A model generated the notes under the pieces. That model was not told where the DNA came from and did not search any database. It worked only from the letters and a program-made list of their open reading frames with translations. Both the position numbers and the translations under genes were made by a program. From the NCBI GenBank assembly GCA_018228705.1, contig CP073694.1:124001-188000 (forward strand): a stretch of DNA of 64,000 bases, written 5' to 3'. Below, one piece after another: positions 49,352-60,509 of this stretch (position 1 is the stretch's first letter; each line of letters starts with the position of its first letter). Origin of the DNA: Dysosmobacter sp. Marseille-Q4140 (lineage in GTDB: Bacteria > Bacillota > Clostridia > Oscillospirales > Oscillospiraceae).

Positions 49352-51055
49352 TCACTTCTTGAACCCGTCCTTGAGGCTGACGCTGCGGTTGAACACCAGG
49401 TGCTCCGGAGAGGAGTCCTTGCTGTCCAGGCAGAAATAGCCCAGCCGCATGAACTGGAAGCTGGCGGGAGCCACGGCATCAGCCAGACAGGCCTCCACCT
49501 TGCAGCCGGAGAGGACTTCCAAGGAGTTGGGGTTCAGACACTCCATAAAGTCCTTGTCCGCCCCGTCCGGGTCCGGATCGGTGAACAGGTTGTCGTACAG
49601 CCGGACCTCCGCGTCCACGGCGGTGGCGGCGTCCACCCAGTGGAGCGTCGCTCCCTTGACCTTGCGGCCGTCGGCGGGATCGCCGCCGCGGCTTTCAGGA
49701 TCGTAGGTTGCCAGGACCTCGGTCACATTGCCGTCCTCATCCTTGACGCAGCCGGTGCAGGTGATGAGGTACGCGCCCTTGAGGCGGCACTCCGGCCCGC
49801 CGGGGAACAGGCGCTTGTACTTGGGCACCGGGGTCTCCAGAAAGTCATCGGCCTCGATCCACAGGTGACCGGAGAAGGCCACCTCCCGGGTACCGGCCTC
49901 CGGATCCACGGGGTTATTCTCCACGGTGACGGTCTCCGTCTTTCCCTCGGGGTAGTTGGTGATGGTGAGCTTGATGGGCCGGGTAACGGCCATCACACGC
50001 CGGGCGGTGGCGTTCAGATCCTCCCGCAGGCAATGCTCCAGGAAGGCGTACTCCACCACGTTGCTGGACTTGGTGACGCCCGCCTGCTCACAGAAATTCC
50101 GGATGGAACGGGGCGTGTAGCCCCGGCGGCGCAGGCCGCAGAGGGTGGGCATCCGGGGGTCGTCCCAGCCGGAGACCACGCCGTCCTCCACCAGGCGGCG
50201 GAGCTTGCGCTTACTCATGACCGTGTGGTCCAGCCCCAGCCGGGAGAACTCGATCTGACGGGGCTTGTGATAGGGGATGGAGAGATTGCTCACCACCCAG
50301 TCATACAGGGGGCGGTGGTTTTCAAATTCCAGGGAACAAAGAGAGTGGGTGATCCCCTCCAGAGCGTCCTCGATGGGATGGGCAAAGTCGTACATGGGAT
50401 AGATGCACCACTTGGTCCCCTGCCGGTGGTGGGGCAGGTAATTGATCCGGTAGAGCACCGGGTCCCGCATGTTGAAATTGCCGCTGTTCAGGTCGATCTT
50501 GGCCCGCAGGGTCATGGCGCCCTCCGGGAACTCCCCGGCTCGCATCCGGCGGAACAGGTCCAGCGACTCCTCCACGGGCCGGTCCCGATAAGGGGAGGTA
50601 GCGGGCACGCCGATGGTGCCGCGGTTGGCCTTGAACTCCTCGGGGGAGAGCTGGCAGACATAGGCCAGTCCCTTGCGGATCAGTTCTTCGGCATACTGGT
50701 ACATCTGCTCGAAATAGTCGGAGGCGTAATAGAACCGGTCCCCCCAGTCAAAGCCCAGCCAGTGGATGTCCTCCTGAATGGCCTCCACGAACTCCTCGTC
50801 CTCCTTGGTGGGGTTCGTGTCGTCCATCCGCAGGTTGCAAAGACCGCCATATTTCTCAGCGGTGCCAAAATCGATGGTCAGGGCCTTGCAGTGGCCGATG
50901 TGCAGGTAGCCGTTGGGCTCCGGCGGGAAACGGGTGTGGACGGTCATGCCCTCATACTGTCCGCCGGGGCCGATGTCCTCCTCGATAAAGGTATGGATGA
51001 AGTTGCGTCCGCCCTCCGGAGTCTCCTCCGGGGCGATGATGCGGTCCTCCGCCAT
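49352..51055 (-). CDS. glnS: Glutaminyl-tRNA synthetase
   Basis: A 567-residue class I synthetase that charges tRNAGln directly. The HIGH motif is FPPEPNGYLHIGHCKAL, the KMSKS equivalent is HTVMSKRKLRRLVE, and WDDPRMPTL with GLRRRGYTPRSIRNF is specific to GlnRS as opposed to GluRS. The C-terminal two-barrel anticodon domain is complete. Many Firmicutes lack glnS and use transamidation, so its presence is a trait of this clade. ATG follows GGAAGGG. Own promoter upstream. Confidence 0.96.
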   Translation of the reverse strand: MAEDRIIAPEETPEGGRNFIHTFIEEDIGPGGQYEGMTVHTRFPPEPNGYLHIGHCKALTIDFGTAEKYGGLCNLRMDDTNPTKEDEEFVEAIQEDIHWLGFDWGDRFYYASDYFEQMYQYAEELIRKGLAYVCQLSPEEFKANRGTIGVPATSPYRDRPVEESLDLFRRMRAGEFPEGAMTLRAKIDLNSGNFNMRDPVLYRINYLPHHRQGTKWCIYPMYDFAHPIEDALEGITHSLCSLEFENHRPLYDWVVSNLSIPYHKPRQIEFSRLGLDHTVMSKRKLRRLVEDGVVSGWDDPRMPTLCGLRRRGYTPRSIRNFCEQAGVTKSSNVVEYAFLEHCLREDLNATARRVMAVTRPIKLTITNYPEGKTETVTVENNPVDPEAGTREVAFSGHLWIEADDFLETPVPKYKRLFPGGPECRLKGAYLITCTGCVKDEDGNVTEVLATYDPESRGGDPADGRKVKGATLHWVDAATAVDAEVRLYDNLFTDPDPDGADKDFMECLNPNSLEVLSGCKVEACLADAVAPASFQFMRLGYFCLDSKDSSPEHLVFNRSVSLKDGFKK

Positions 51056-51099
51056 GCGCTGTCAATCCCTTCCTGTTGAGATTTGGTCGTAGTCGTTTT

Positions 51100-51128
51100 A
51101 TTATACCGGCTCCCGTCGCAAATTGCAA
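51100..51128 (-). promoter_or_regulatory. Sigma-A promoter of glnS
   Basis: Minus strand TTGCAA (51123-51128), 17-nt spacer, TATAAT (51100-51105), preceded by CGG. Confidence 0.85.
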
Positions 51129-51138
51129 GAGGGACCGC

Positions 51139-51387
51139 TCACGACAGCAGCCAGTCCTCCACCACGTCCCGCAGCCCCGTCGGGGTCACGGCGCACCGGC
51201 GCAGCTTCTCCAGCAGGGCCAGGGCCCGGCTCTGGCTCACCGTGACGCCGCTGATGGCCTCCATCTGGCCGAAGCCCTCCAGCTGTACGCCGTAGTTCTC
51301 CCCCAGGCCCTCCACCTCCTCCACCAGCAGGTGGTAGCGCACCGTCCCGCCGCCCAGGCGGCAGTCTCCCATGTACACGCTCCGCAT
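51139..51387 (-). CDS. DUF6514 family protein
   Basis: An 82-residue protein: MRSVYMGDCRLGGGTVRYHLL is the beta-rich start, then YGVQLEG and the helical C-terminus RALALLEKLRRCAVTPTGLRDVVEDWL. The pattern fits DUF6514 proteins of Clostridia, whose role is unknown. The ATG at 51387 follows GGGGAGGAG; the frame is open 19 codons earlier. An inverted repeat lies about 80 bases upstream. Confidence 0.75.
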   Translation of the reverse strand: MRSVYMGDCRLGGGTVRYHLLVEEVEGLGENYGVQLEGFGQMEAISGVTVSQSRALALLEKLRRCAVTPTGLRDVVEDWLLS

Positions 51388-51464
51388 GTCGTCTCCTCCC
51401 CTGTTCGCCTTGCAGGCAGATACACACAGGGCAGAGCATACCACCGGGACCTTGGGGGATTTTG

Positions 51465-51478
51465 TCGAATTTGTTCGA
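51465..51478. promoter_or_regulatory. Inverted repeat upstream of DUF6514, weak operator candidate
   Basis: TCGAA and TTCGA arms around TTTG. It resembles half of a LexA box but the spacing is wrong; no factor can be named. Confidence 0.25.
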
Positions 51479-51494
51479 TTATCGGAAATTATAT

Positions 51495-52100
51495 TCAGTC
51501 CGCAGAGTCCTTCACGGCCATCAGCGCCAGGAAGGCGGAGCGGCCGTAGAGCAGGTTCAGCGCCTCCAGCAATCCGTTGGCGGTCAGGTGCTCCGGCAGC
51601 TCCAGCCGCCGCAGCAGGGCCCGGCGCCGCTCGCCGCTGTCCGTGCCGCCGGTGAGACCCAGGGCGAAGAGGTCCGCCTTTGTGATGGGCGGCTCCGGCG
51701 GCGTCTGCTCCGCCGCCTCGTCCTCAAAGGTGGCGCCGCAGCGGCGCAGGGCCTCCAGCAGCACCTCGGGCCGCATGCCCTCCACACCCAGCTTCCCCTC
51801 CTTGCCGGGGCGGCGTTTACGGCGCTCCTTCCCGGCCACGTCGGGGATGTAGGCCTGCTTCACCCGGTCCTTCGGCAGCGCGCCCTTGAGGTAGTTGCGC
51901 AGTACGAACCCGGCGCCGTCGCTGTCGGTCAGGACGATGAGGCCCCGCTCCAGGGCCAGCCGCCGGAGAAAGGCCAGCTTCTCCCTGTCGTTGAACACGG
52001 AGAAGCCCCCCAGGGTCACCACCGTGGCGTCCACCACCTGGGAGAGGGTGTTCTTGTCGTAGCGGCCCTCCACCACGATTACTTCCCGGATCTTCCTCAT
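51495..52100 (-). CDS. rnmV: Ribonuclease M5
   Basis: A 201-residue toprim nuclease that matures 5S rRNA. The N-terminus REVIVVEGRYDKNTL carries the catalytic glutamate, LTDSDGAGFVLRNYL the DxD, and the C-terminal DUF4093 domain has KADLFALGLTGG. Length fits the 180-200 of the family. The ATG at 52100 overlaps the holA stop (ATGA). In Bacillus rnmV lies next to ksgA; here it follows holA. Confidence 0.9.
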   Translation of the reverse strand: MRKIREVIVVEGRYDKNTLSQVVDATVVTLGGFSVFNDREKLAFLRRLALERGLIVLTDSDGAGFVLRNYLKGALPKDRVKQAYIPDVAGKERRKRRPGKEGKLGVEGMRPEVLLEALRRCGATFEDEAAEQTPPEPPITKADLFALGLTGGTDSGERRRALLRRLELPEHLTANGLLEALNLLYGRSAFLALMAVKDSAD

Positions 52101-53152
52101 GTGCGCACCGCCCCCAGCCGCACCAGCAGCAGCTTCAGCTCGCCCACGCCGTCCAGGCCCTTCTCGCTCTTCATGCGCTTGTCCAGCACCTGGCACATCT
52201 TCACCGCGTCGGCGCACCAGGCGGTGGTGGTCCGGCGGGCGGCGCCCAGCAGGAGCTTGGCCTGGTAGTCGGACTTCATGCCCCACAGCTCCATGAGCCA
52301 CGCCCGGTCCTTGCCGCCGTCGATGGCAAGGCGCGCGGTGTACAGCCGCCGCAGCTGCCCACCCAGGGTAGCCAGGATCAAAATGGGCTCCGTCTGCATT
52401 TTCAAAAGGTCCCCCAGGATCTGCGCGGCCTTGTCGAAGTCCCGGCCGATCACCGCGTCGGACAGCTTGAACACCTCCGCCGACAGCACCGGGTCCGCCA
52501 CGGCGTCCACGTCCGCCTGGGTGACGGCCTTTCCCTTGGCGTAGGCGGCGATCTTGGCGATCTCCGGCACCAGGCCCGTCATGAGTCCACCGCACAGGAA
52601 CACCAGATACTCCGCCGTCTGGCGGTCGATCTCCTTGTCCAGGGCCCGGAACCGCCGGGCGATCCAGGCCAGCAGGTCCCCGCTCTCCGCCGCCCGGAAC
52701 TCCACCGCCTGGACGTGGTCAGCGATGGCCTTGCACAGGTGCTTCATGGTCCGGTCGGGCTTGTAGGCCACGGTGTCGTACACGAACACCACGCAGCAGT
52801 AGGGCGGCACGTCGCTGAGGAATTCCACCAGCTGCTCCCGCTGCTCCTTGCCCAGCTTGAACAGGTCCATGTCCGTCACGGCGATCATGGTCCGCTGGGC
52901 CATCATGGGCATGGCCTCCGCCATTTCGCTCAGCTGCTGGACCGTCAGGTCCTTGCCCTCCAGGGCGTGGTAGTTGAACTCCTCCGCCCCGGCGGGGATC
53001 AGCACCTCCCGCAGCCGGCGCAGATAGTGCGCCCGCAGGTAGCTCTCCTCCCCGTAGAAGATATAGGCGCTGGCGGCGTCGCCCTCCGCCAGGTCCTGCT
53101 TCAGTTTCTGGAAAGCCGGGCTGGACCCGCTCTCCCTCTTTTTATAAGCCAT
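52097..53152 (-). CDS. holA: DNA polymerase III, delta subunit
   Basis: A 351-residue clamp-loader subunit. AYIFYGEESYLRAHYLRRLRE is the N-terminal P-loop-like region (without Walker ATPase residues, as expected), SEMAEAMPMMAQRTMIAVTDMDLF the core, and the C-terminal helical domain has RAWLMELWGMKSDYQAKLL. It opens the beta clamp. It follows comEC with an 11-base overlap, the standard Firmicutes order comEC-holA. Confidence 0.93.
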   Translation of the reverse strand: MAYKKRESGSSPAFQKLKQDLAEGDAASAYIFYGEESYLRAHYLRRLREVLIPAGAEEFNYHALEGKDLTVQQLSEMAEAMPMMAQRTMIAVTDMDLFKLGKEQREQLVEFLSDVPPYCCVVFVYDTVAYKPDRTMKHLCKAIADHVQAVEFRAAESGDLLAWIARRFRALDKEIDRQTAEYLVFLCGGLMTGLVPEIAKIAAYAKGKAVTQADVDAVADPVLSAEVFKLSDAVIGRDFDKAAQILGDLLKMQTEPILILATLGGQLRRLYTARLAIDGGKDRAWLMELWGMKSDYQAKLLLGAARRTTTAWCADAVKMCQVLDKRMKSEKGLDGVGELKLLLVRLGAVRT

Positions 53153-55412
53153 GGTCGTCTCCTCGATTCCAGGATATCCGGACCGTGCCCTGCAGGTCCG
53201 TGCGGCAGATGGCGGCTCCCGCCGCGGTCAGCCGCCGCAGGGCCTCGGTGCTGGGGTGTCCGTAGCTGTTGCTGCCCACGCTGATGACCGCCACCTCCGG
53301 CTGCGCCGCCTCCAGCAGTTCTGCGGAGGTGGAATATTTGGACCCGTGGTGGCCCGCCACCAGCACATCGGTGCCGGAGAGATCGTACGCCTCCGCCAGC
53401 CGCTGCTCCGCGGCGGCGCTCATATCACCGGTGAGCAGCAGTGCAAAGTCCCCGCAGTCCGCCCGCAGGGAAAGGCCCCGCTCGTTGTCGTCCTCCCCGG
53501 TCCCCACAGGCGGATACACCGTCAGTTCCGCCGCGCCCAGGGGCAGCGTCTGCGCCGCCGTCACATAGCGGACCGCGGTGCCGTGTTCCGCCGCCAGGGC
53601 CTCCGCCCAGGTCCGGGTGCCGCTGTCGTCCTCCGTGTCCGGCAGGTACAGCGTGTCCACCGCCACCCGGGACAGCAGCTCCTCGAGGCCGTTTACGTGG
53701 TCGGCGTCATAGTGGGTCAGCAGCAGATAGTCCAGCTTCCGGCAGCCCATCGAGGCCAGATAGTCCCCGGCGATGCCGCCGGCGCTGTACCAGCTGTTGC
53801 TGCTGCCGCAGTCCGCCAGGGCGTACATCCCCTCCGAGGCCAGCAGCACGCTCTGCCCCTGCCCCACGTCCAGCACCAGGGCCTCCAGATCGTTGACGTG
53901 GTAGGAGGCCTCCCCCAGCTTCACCGTGGCCGCCAGGGACACCGCCGCCAGGGCGGCGGCTGCCGCGTACCGGCGCTTCGGCCCGGACCGCATGGCCCAG
54001 GCGGCGCCGAAGAGTACATACACGTACCCCAGCCAGTATTTGAGGTAGGGGTTCGCCAGATACAGCGCGTGGTACGGCAGCCCCGCCAGAAAGCGGGCCA
54101 CGGAGAGAATATACCACACCAGCGCCCGGGGCGCCAGTGCCAAAATCGCCGCAGCGGGGCAGACGAAGGCCAGCACCGCCGCTGTCAGTCCCATGATGAA
54201 CACCAGGCTGGCGGCCCAGAGGCACAGGAGGTTGCTCAAAGGCGACACCAGCACCAGATAGCCGAAATACCCGGCGCTGAGGGGCACCGTGAACATCAGC
54301 GCGCCCAGGGAGGCCGAAAAGCTGGCCGCCGTGAAGCGAAACACTCTGCCGCGCCTCTTTCCGCCCTGCAGCAGCCGGTACAGCCGCCCGGTCACCGCCA
54401 GGATGCCCGCCATGGCGGCAAAGGACAACTGGAGGCTGATGGAGGCCGCCGCAAAGGGGTTCACCAGCAAAATACCCATCAGGGCGGCGCACAGTGACGT
54501 GATCCCATCCCCCTCCCGGCGGAACAGCGGTGCCGCCACCAGCAGGCTCAGCATCACGCAGGCCCGGACCACCGAAGGGCTGGCCCCGGTCAGCAGGGCG
54601 TAGAACACCAGCGCCGGAAGGGTCACGGCGGCCAGGAGCCGCCGCCGGTGCCGTCCCACCAGCAGCTCCCCCAGGGCCAGAAGGAAACCGCAGTGAAGGC
54701 CAGACACTGCCAGGATGTGGTACAGCCCCGCCTCCGACAGGTCCGAGGACGCCGCCTCGGAGAGACCGCTTTTGTCCCCGGTGAGGATGGCGGTGAGGAA
54801 GGCGCCGGTGTCTCCCTGGCCCCAGAGGGCCGAGATCTGCCGCCGCAATGCCTCCCCGGCCCGGACGGGCCACCACCGGGGCGAGTCCATGGATCCCTCC
54901 CCCACCTCCGGCTCGCCCCGGTTGTAGGCCAGCAGGAACACGCCCTTGGAGGTAAACGTGGTGATGTCGTCGTCCCGGATCCGGGCGGCGCTGCTGAGCG
55001 CCGCCAGATCCGTCACGGTCTGGCCCGGCCGGAGGTCCAGCAGCGTCTCGTCGCCATAGTAGACAGCCCGGCCCAGGGGATACCCTGCCAGGCGCACCGT
55101 GACCTTGGCGCCGTAGTCTGTGGGGACGGCGTAGTCGCAGAGGGTCATGGTCACCACCTGCTCCGTCCCGGCCAGGGCCTCCAGAGGCGCCTGGACCTGC
55201 CGGATGTACAGCCAGTTCCACCCAAAGGCCATGGACAGGGCGCACAGGGCGATCAGGCCCCGCCTGCGGCCCGGCGACGGCAGAGCCAGGGCCAAAAGGG
55301 CCGCAGCAAAGCAGCCCGCCGCGGCAGGGATCTGCCACGCCGTGCCCGGCAGGTACTGCGCCAGAAAGATGCCCAGGGCGAAGGCCCCGGCGAACAGGGC
55401 CAGTTTTCTCAT
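53142..55412 (-). CDS. comEC: ComEC/Rec2 DNA-uptake channel protein
   Basis: A 756-residue membrane protein. An N-terminal DUF4131 OB-like domain (about 60-180) follows two helices; the competence domain (about 210-480) has SGLSEAASSDLSEAGLYHILAVSGLHCG and many helices; the C-terminal metallo-beta-lactamase domain (about 500-756) has LTHYDADHVNG, a DxH-type nuclease motif. It forms the channel for single-stranded DNA during transformation. The start overlaps the stop of an XRE regulator. No other com genes are in the window. Confidence 0.93.
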   Translation of the reverse strand: MRKLALFAGAFALGIFLAQYLPGTAWQIPAAAGCFAAALLALALPSPGRRRGLIALCALSMAFGWNWLYIRQVQAPLEALAGTEQVVTMTLCDYAVPTDYGAKVTVRLAGYPLGRAVYYGDETLLDLRPGQTVTDLAALSSAARIRDDDITTFTSKGVFLLAYNRGEPEVGEGSMDSPRWWPVRAGEALRRQISALWGQGDTGAFLTAILTGDKSGLSEAASSDLSEAGLYHILAVSGLHCGFLLALGELLVGRHRRRLLAAVTLPALVFYALLTGASPSVVRACVMLSLLVAAPLFRREGDGITSLCAALMGILLVNPFAAASISLQLSFAAMAGILAVTGRLYRLLQGGKRRGRVFRFTAASFSASLGALMFTVPLSAGYFGYLVLVSPLSNLLCLWAASLVFIMGLTAAVLAFVCPAAAILALAPRALVWYILSVARFLAGLPYHALYLANPYLKYWLGYVYVLFGAAWAMRSGPKRRYAAAAALAAVSLAATVKLGEASYHVNDLEALVLDVGQGQSVLLASEGMYALADCGSSNSWYSAGGIAGDYLASMGCRKLDYLLLTHYDADHVNGLEELLSRVAVDTLYLPDTEDDSGTRTWAEALAAEHGTAVRYVTAAQTLPLGAAELTVYPPVGTGEDDNERGLSLRADCGDFALLLTGDMSAAAEQRLAEAYDLSGTDVLVAGHHGSKYSTSAELLEAAQPEVAVISVGSNSYGHPSTEALRRLTAAGAAICRTDLQGTVRISWNRGDDHGL

Positions 55413-55636
55413 GGATGGTTTTTAATGGGCGGCGTGGGGTCGTCGGTGCGGCCCAGGAGATAGTCGGTGCTGACGTTGTAGAAGTCGGCCAGCTTGATTA
55501 CTGCCCAGGTGGGGATCTCCCGGATCCCCTTTTCATAGCGCCAGTATACATTGCGGCCCATATTCAGGTATTCCGCAATCTCGATCTGCGTCTTGTCGTG
55601 ATCGACGCGCAAATCCTCCAGTCGCTGAAAATGCAT
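55409..55636 (-). CDS. XRE family helix-turn-helix regulator
   Basis: A 75-residue DNA-binding protein. The HTH is DHDKTQIEIAEYLNMGRNVYWRYEKG (about 12-37) and the C-terminal part WAVIKLADFYNVSTDYLLGRTDD matches Cro/CI-type single-domain regulators. Its stop overlaps the comEC start (ATGA), so it is coupled to the competence channel gene and may control it. An imperfect inverted repeat just upstream could be its own operator. Confidence 0.88.
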   Translation of the reverse strand: MHFQRLEDLRVDHDKTQIEIAEYLNMGRNVYWRYEKGIREIPTWAVIKLADFYNVSTDYLLGRTDDPTPPIKNHP

Positions 55637-55654
55637 GGTATCACCTCAGAAAAA

Positions 55655-55672
55655 TGCTACCAAACGGCAACA
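55655..55672. promoter_or_regulatory. Candidate operator upstream of the XRE regulator
   Basis: TGCTACC and GGCAACA, near-complementary (5 of 7) around AAAC, 18 bases before the regulator's ATG. Suggests self-repression of the XRE-comEC unit. Confidence 0.35.
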
Positions 55673-55788
55673 TTCTTCTGCTGCATTTTCATCCATACGG
55701 ATTCACTTTATACATCATAGCATATGGGGGTGATAAATGCCATGTATTTTCATGCGTGGTCCTCACGCCGGGCGGGAGGCCGCGGGAT

Positions 55789-56328
55789 CCCCGCGGGGGA
55801 CCCGCCCCCATTTTCTTTTGTCTTGACAAAAGAAAACGGCCGCGGCCGGTCAAAAGAAAACCGCCGGGGCGGCAAAATGCCCCGGCTGGGGCGTTTTGCC
55901 GGAATACGGGGGTCGTGCGAAGCGGTGCGGCGGGCGTCGATGGCCCCGTCGCCCCTGCGCCTTACTCTGGCAATCGAAAAGCCTGGTCCCCGCATAACGA
56001 CTGCGGCAGAGGGACGGGGTGGAAAATCGCACTTGCCTCTGCTCCTCTTTCCGCGCGTTCCGCTTTGCTACGCGCTGGTCCGGCGGTCCCGCCGGCCTTG
56101 CGTCTTTCCCTGACGGTTGAAGGCTTCTGCTGCCGTATGGACCCTGCGGCGGTAGGACGCGGGTGCTTGTCGATTTTGCCTGCGTCTCTTTCCGCTGCCG
56201 CTGCCTGAGTGCTCACGGAGAGCACCGGAAGCGGCTCCATGCCTGGAACTGCGCTGCCGCTGGCCCGGTGCCGGTAAAAAGCCTGAGCGGCAGGCGGATA
56301 TGGAAATCCGCCCCTACGGCAAACTGGG
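55789..56328 (+). repeat. Composite dispersed repeat, copy E (plus half of inverted pair 2)
   Basis: Same order as copy A: CCCGCCCCCATTTTC, hairpin CTTTTGTC/GACAAAAG, GCCGCGGCCGGTCAAAAG, near-perfect stem CGGCAAAATGCCCC with GGGGCGTTTTGCCG, ACGGGGGTCGTGCGAAGCGG, TCGATGGCCCCGTCG, CCCGCATAACGACTGCGGC, a CGCGCGTT/TACGCGC hairpin, CGCTGCCGCTGGCCC and CCCCTACGGCAAACTGGG. It is longer than A because the CCGyATnGA...GCGG module occurs twice (about 55991 and 56134). The gap 55637-56736 holds only copies E and F; no gene is seen. Confidence 0.8.
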
Positions 56329-56364
56329 CAGCCAACTGCGCATCCCCGGCACCGGCAGGGCGGG

Positions 56365-56705
56365 CCCCATACATCCCGCCGCAGCGTGTTTCCGAGCTCT
56401 CTTCAAATGCCAGGTGAGCGGCAGCGAAAAGCGGCGCTGGTCCATTCGTTTCCCGCCCCGTCTACCCACCCAAAGTGGTTATGCGGGGACCATGCTCTTC
56501 GCGGAACCGGTCCGGCGCAGGTCGACGGGGCCATCGACACCCGCCGGACCGATTCGCACGACTCCCGCACTCACGAAAGGGCGGCCCGGATGGGCCGCCC
56601 TTTCGTCAAAAGCGTTTTTTCTCTTGGACCGGCCGCGGCCCGTTCTCTTTTTGACGCTGGCAAAAAGAGAATGGGGGGGCGGATTCCTGCGGCAAAGCCG
56701 CACTT
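56365..56705 (-). repeat. Composite dispersed repeat, copy F (minus half of inverted pair 2)
   Basis: Minus strand: ATCCGCCCCCCCATTC, hairpin TCTCTTTTTG/CAAAAAGAGA, GGCCGCGGCCGGTCCAAGAG, the same perfect ACGAAAGGGCGGCCC stem as copy B, GAGTCGTGCGAATCGGTCCG, TCGATGGCCCCGTCGACC, CCCCGCATAACCAC, CGCTGCCGCTCACC and ACACGCTGCGGCGGGA. Faces copy E exactly as B faces A. It ends 32 bases from the hinT stop. Confidence 0.8.
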
Positions 56706-56736
56706 CCCGGAAGCCCTCCGGCCAAAGCGCAGCCGC

Positions 56737-57075
56737 TCAGCCCGGAGGCCAGGTCATATCCCGGCCGCTGAGCACGTGGAAATGCAGGTGGAACACGCTC
56801 TGCCCGGCCTGCTCGCCGATGTTGGAGACCACCCGGTAGCTCTCCATCCCCTGCTCCTTGGCCAGCTTGGCGATGACCTCGAAGATGTGGGCCACCACGG
56901 CGCTGTTGTCCGCCGTTACCTCGGACACGGAGCCGATGTGGGCCTTGGGGATCACCAGGAAATGGGTGGGCGCCTGGGGGGCGATGTCGTTAAAGGCGAA
57001 GCAGACCTCGTCCTCGTAGACCTTGCTGCTGGGGATCTCCCCGGCGATGATCTTGCAGAATAAGCAATCGGACAT
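56737..57075 (-). CDS. hinT: HIT family nucleoside phosphoramidase
   Basis: A 112-residue Hint-type protein: CLFCKIIAGEIPSSKVYED is the N-terminal signature, HFLVIPKAHI the nucleotide contact, and HLHFHVLSG the histidine triad. It hydrolyses adenosine phosphoramidates. Length and the zinc-type CxxC start fit Hint-1 proteins. The ATG follows GGAGG. Downstream of DUF4250 and alaS on the same strand. Confidence 0.94.
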   Translation of the reverse strand: MSDCLFCKIIAGEIPSSKVYEDEVCFAFNDIAPQAPTHFLVIPKAHIGSVSEVTADNSAVVAHIFEVIAKLAKEQGMESYRVVSNIGEQAGQSVFHLHFHVLSGRDMTWPPG

Positions 57076-57101
57076 TGTACAAACCTCCTTCGTTGGGACG
57101 T

Positions 57102-57275
57102 TCAGATGAACTGATTATACACCGGATCGTACCGGTAGTCCAGTCCCGCCAGGGCCCGGCACAGATCCGCCTCGTCGGCGTCCAGATCGGCGCACAGGGC
57201 CGCCAGGCTGGGGTACTGGTCCCGGAGTTTTGTGTTTACATAACTCAGAAGAATACAGGGGTCATTGGGTAACAT
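57102..57275 (-). CDS. DUF4250 family small protein
   Basis: A 57-residue protein, MLPNDPCILLSYVNTKLRD, then LAALCADLDADEADLCRAL and the end GLDYRYDPVYNQFI. This matches the DUF4250 family of Firmicutes in length, start and the final YRYD...NQF motif. Function unknown. It is missed by a length cut-off of 60 codons. AGAAAGAG lies before the ATG, a moderate ribosome site. It follows alaS by 41 bases with no terminator between. Confidence 0.85.
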   Translation of the reverse strand: MLPNDPCILLSYVNTKLRDQYPSLAALCADLDADEADLCRALAGLDYRYDPVYNQFI

Positions 57276-57316
57276 AGCCGTTCTCTTTCTGTAAAGGATT
57301 TTTCCTGTTCAGGCTT

Positions 57317-59962
<2,646 letters not shown>

Positions 59963-60029
59963 GGTGTTCTTCCTCCTGTATGATGAATTTTTCTGATCGC
60001 GGTACGGATAAGGGCCGTCCGCGGAGGCG

Positions 60030-60268
60030 CAAAAAAGCCCCCGCCCCGGTTTAGGGGCGGAGGCGCAAGGCTTCCACGGTACCACCCTAATTATCCCCCT
60101 GACGGGGGCGTCTTAGCCATCCGGTAACGGGGATGAGCCGTCCCGCTCGTCGCGGGCCGCTCCGAAGTGGCTGCCGCAAGGCCTTGGCGAGGGGCTTGCA
60201 CCGTCTCCCCTCTCGCTGACGCCGGTCTCCTGCGGCTGGCTTCGTCCTGGCATTTATCAGGTGAACGC
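60030..60268 (-). promoter_or_regulatory. T-box riboswitch leader of alaS
   Basis: Minus strand contains AGGGTGGTACCGTGGAAGCC, the conserved T-box element that pairs with the uncharged tRNA 3' end, followed by a terminator stem (GCCTCCGCCCC with GGGGCGGGGGC) and six T residues at 60031-60036. About 200 bases of stem I and II/III structure lie between it and the promoter. It turns alaS on when tRNAAla is uncharged. I could not fix the specifier codon by eye. Confidence 0.92.
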
Positions 60269-60272
60269 ACTT

Positions 60273-60300
60273 ATTATATCCTTTTTTCTCCGTTTGTCAA
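60273..60300 (-). promoter_or_regulatory. Consensus sigma-A promoter of alaS
   Basis: Minus strand TTGACA (60295-60300), 16-nt spacer, TATAAT (60273-60278), both perfect. Confidence 0.93.
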
Positions 60301-60482
60301 GACGGTTTCCGGTCCGTTTCCCCCGGTTTCCCGCCGTTTCTCCGGCGCAGGACGCACCGGCCCGTGACGGCGCACTGGCCGCAGCCCACGCAGTGCATCA
60401 CGCCGCTGCCCATCAGCGTCCGCCATACCCAGAAGGTCCCGCCCAGCACGATCGCCAGGATCAGCCACTGATACCAAGCCAT
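60297..60482 (-). CDS. Small FeoB-associated-like cysteine-rich membrane protein
   Basis: A 61-residue protein with one N-terminal helix (WYQWLILAIVLGGTFWVWRTL, residues 3-23), then MHCVGCGQCAVTGRCVLRRRNGG. The single helix followed by a CxxCxxC...C cluster resembles the FeoB-associated Cys-rich proteins (PF12669), but no feo gene is near. GGAGG lies nine bases before the ATG. Its stop codon overlaps the alaS promoter. Confidence 0.6.
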   Translation of the reverse strand: MAWYQWLILAIVLGGTFWVWRTLMGSGVMHCVGCGQCAVTGRCVLRRRNGGKPGETDRKPS

Positions 60483-60509
60483 ACCATACGCCCTCCTTTT
60501 TAAAGGATC

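Noticed and set aside
51465-51478. LexA/SOS box before DUF6514
   Set aside because: TCGAA-TTTG-TTCGA has the right letters but the wrong spacing for a CGAAC-N4-GTTCG box, and no SOS gene is near; listed only as a weak inverted repeat.
55724-56840. Open frames through the repeats at 55.7-56.8 kb (up to 225 codons)
   Set aside because: Same reasoning as at 7.4 kb; equivalent frames in the homologous copy are not kept, and one continues into hinT antisense.
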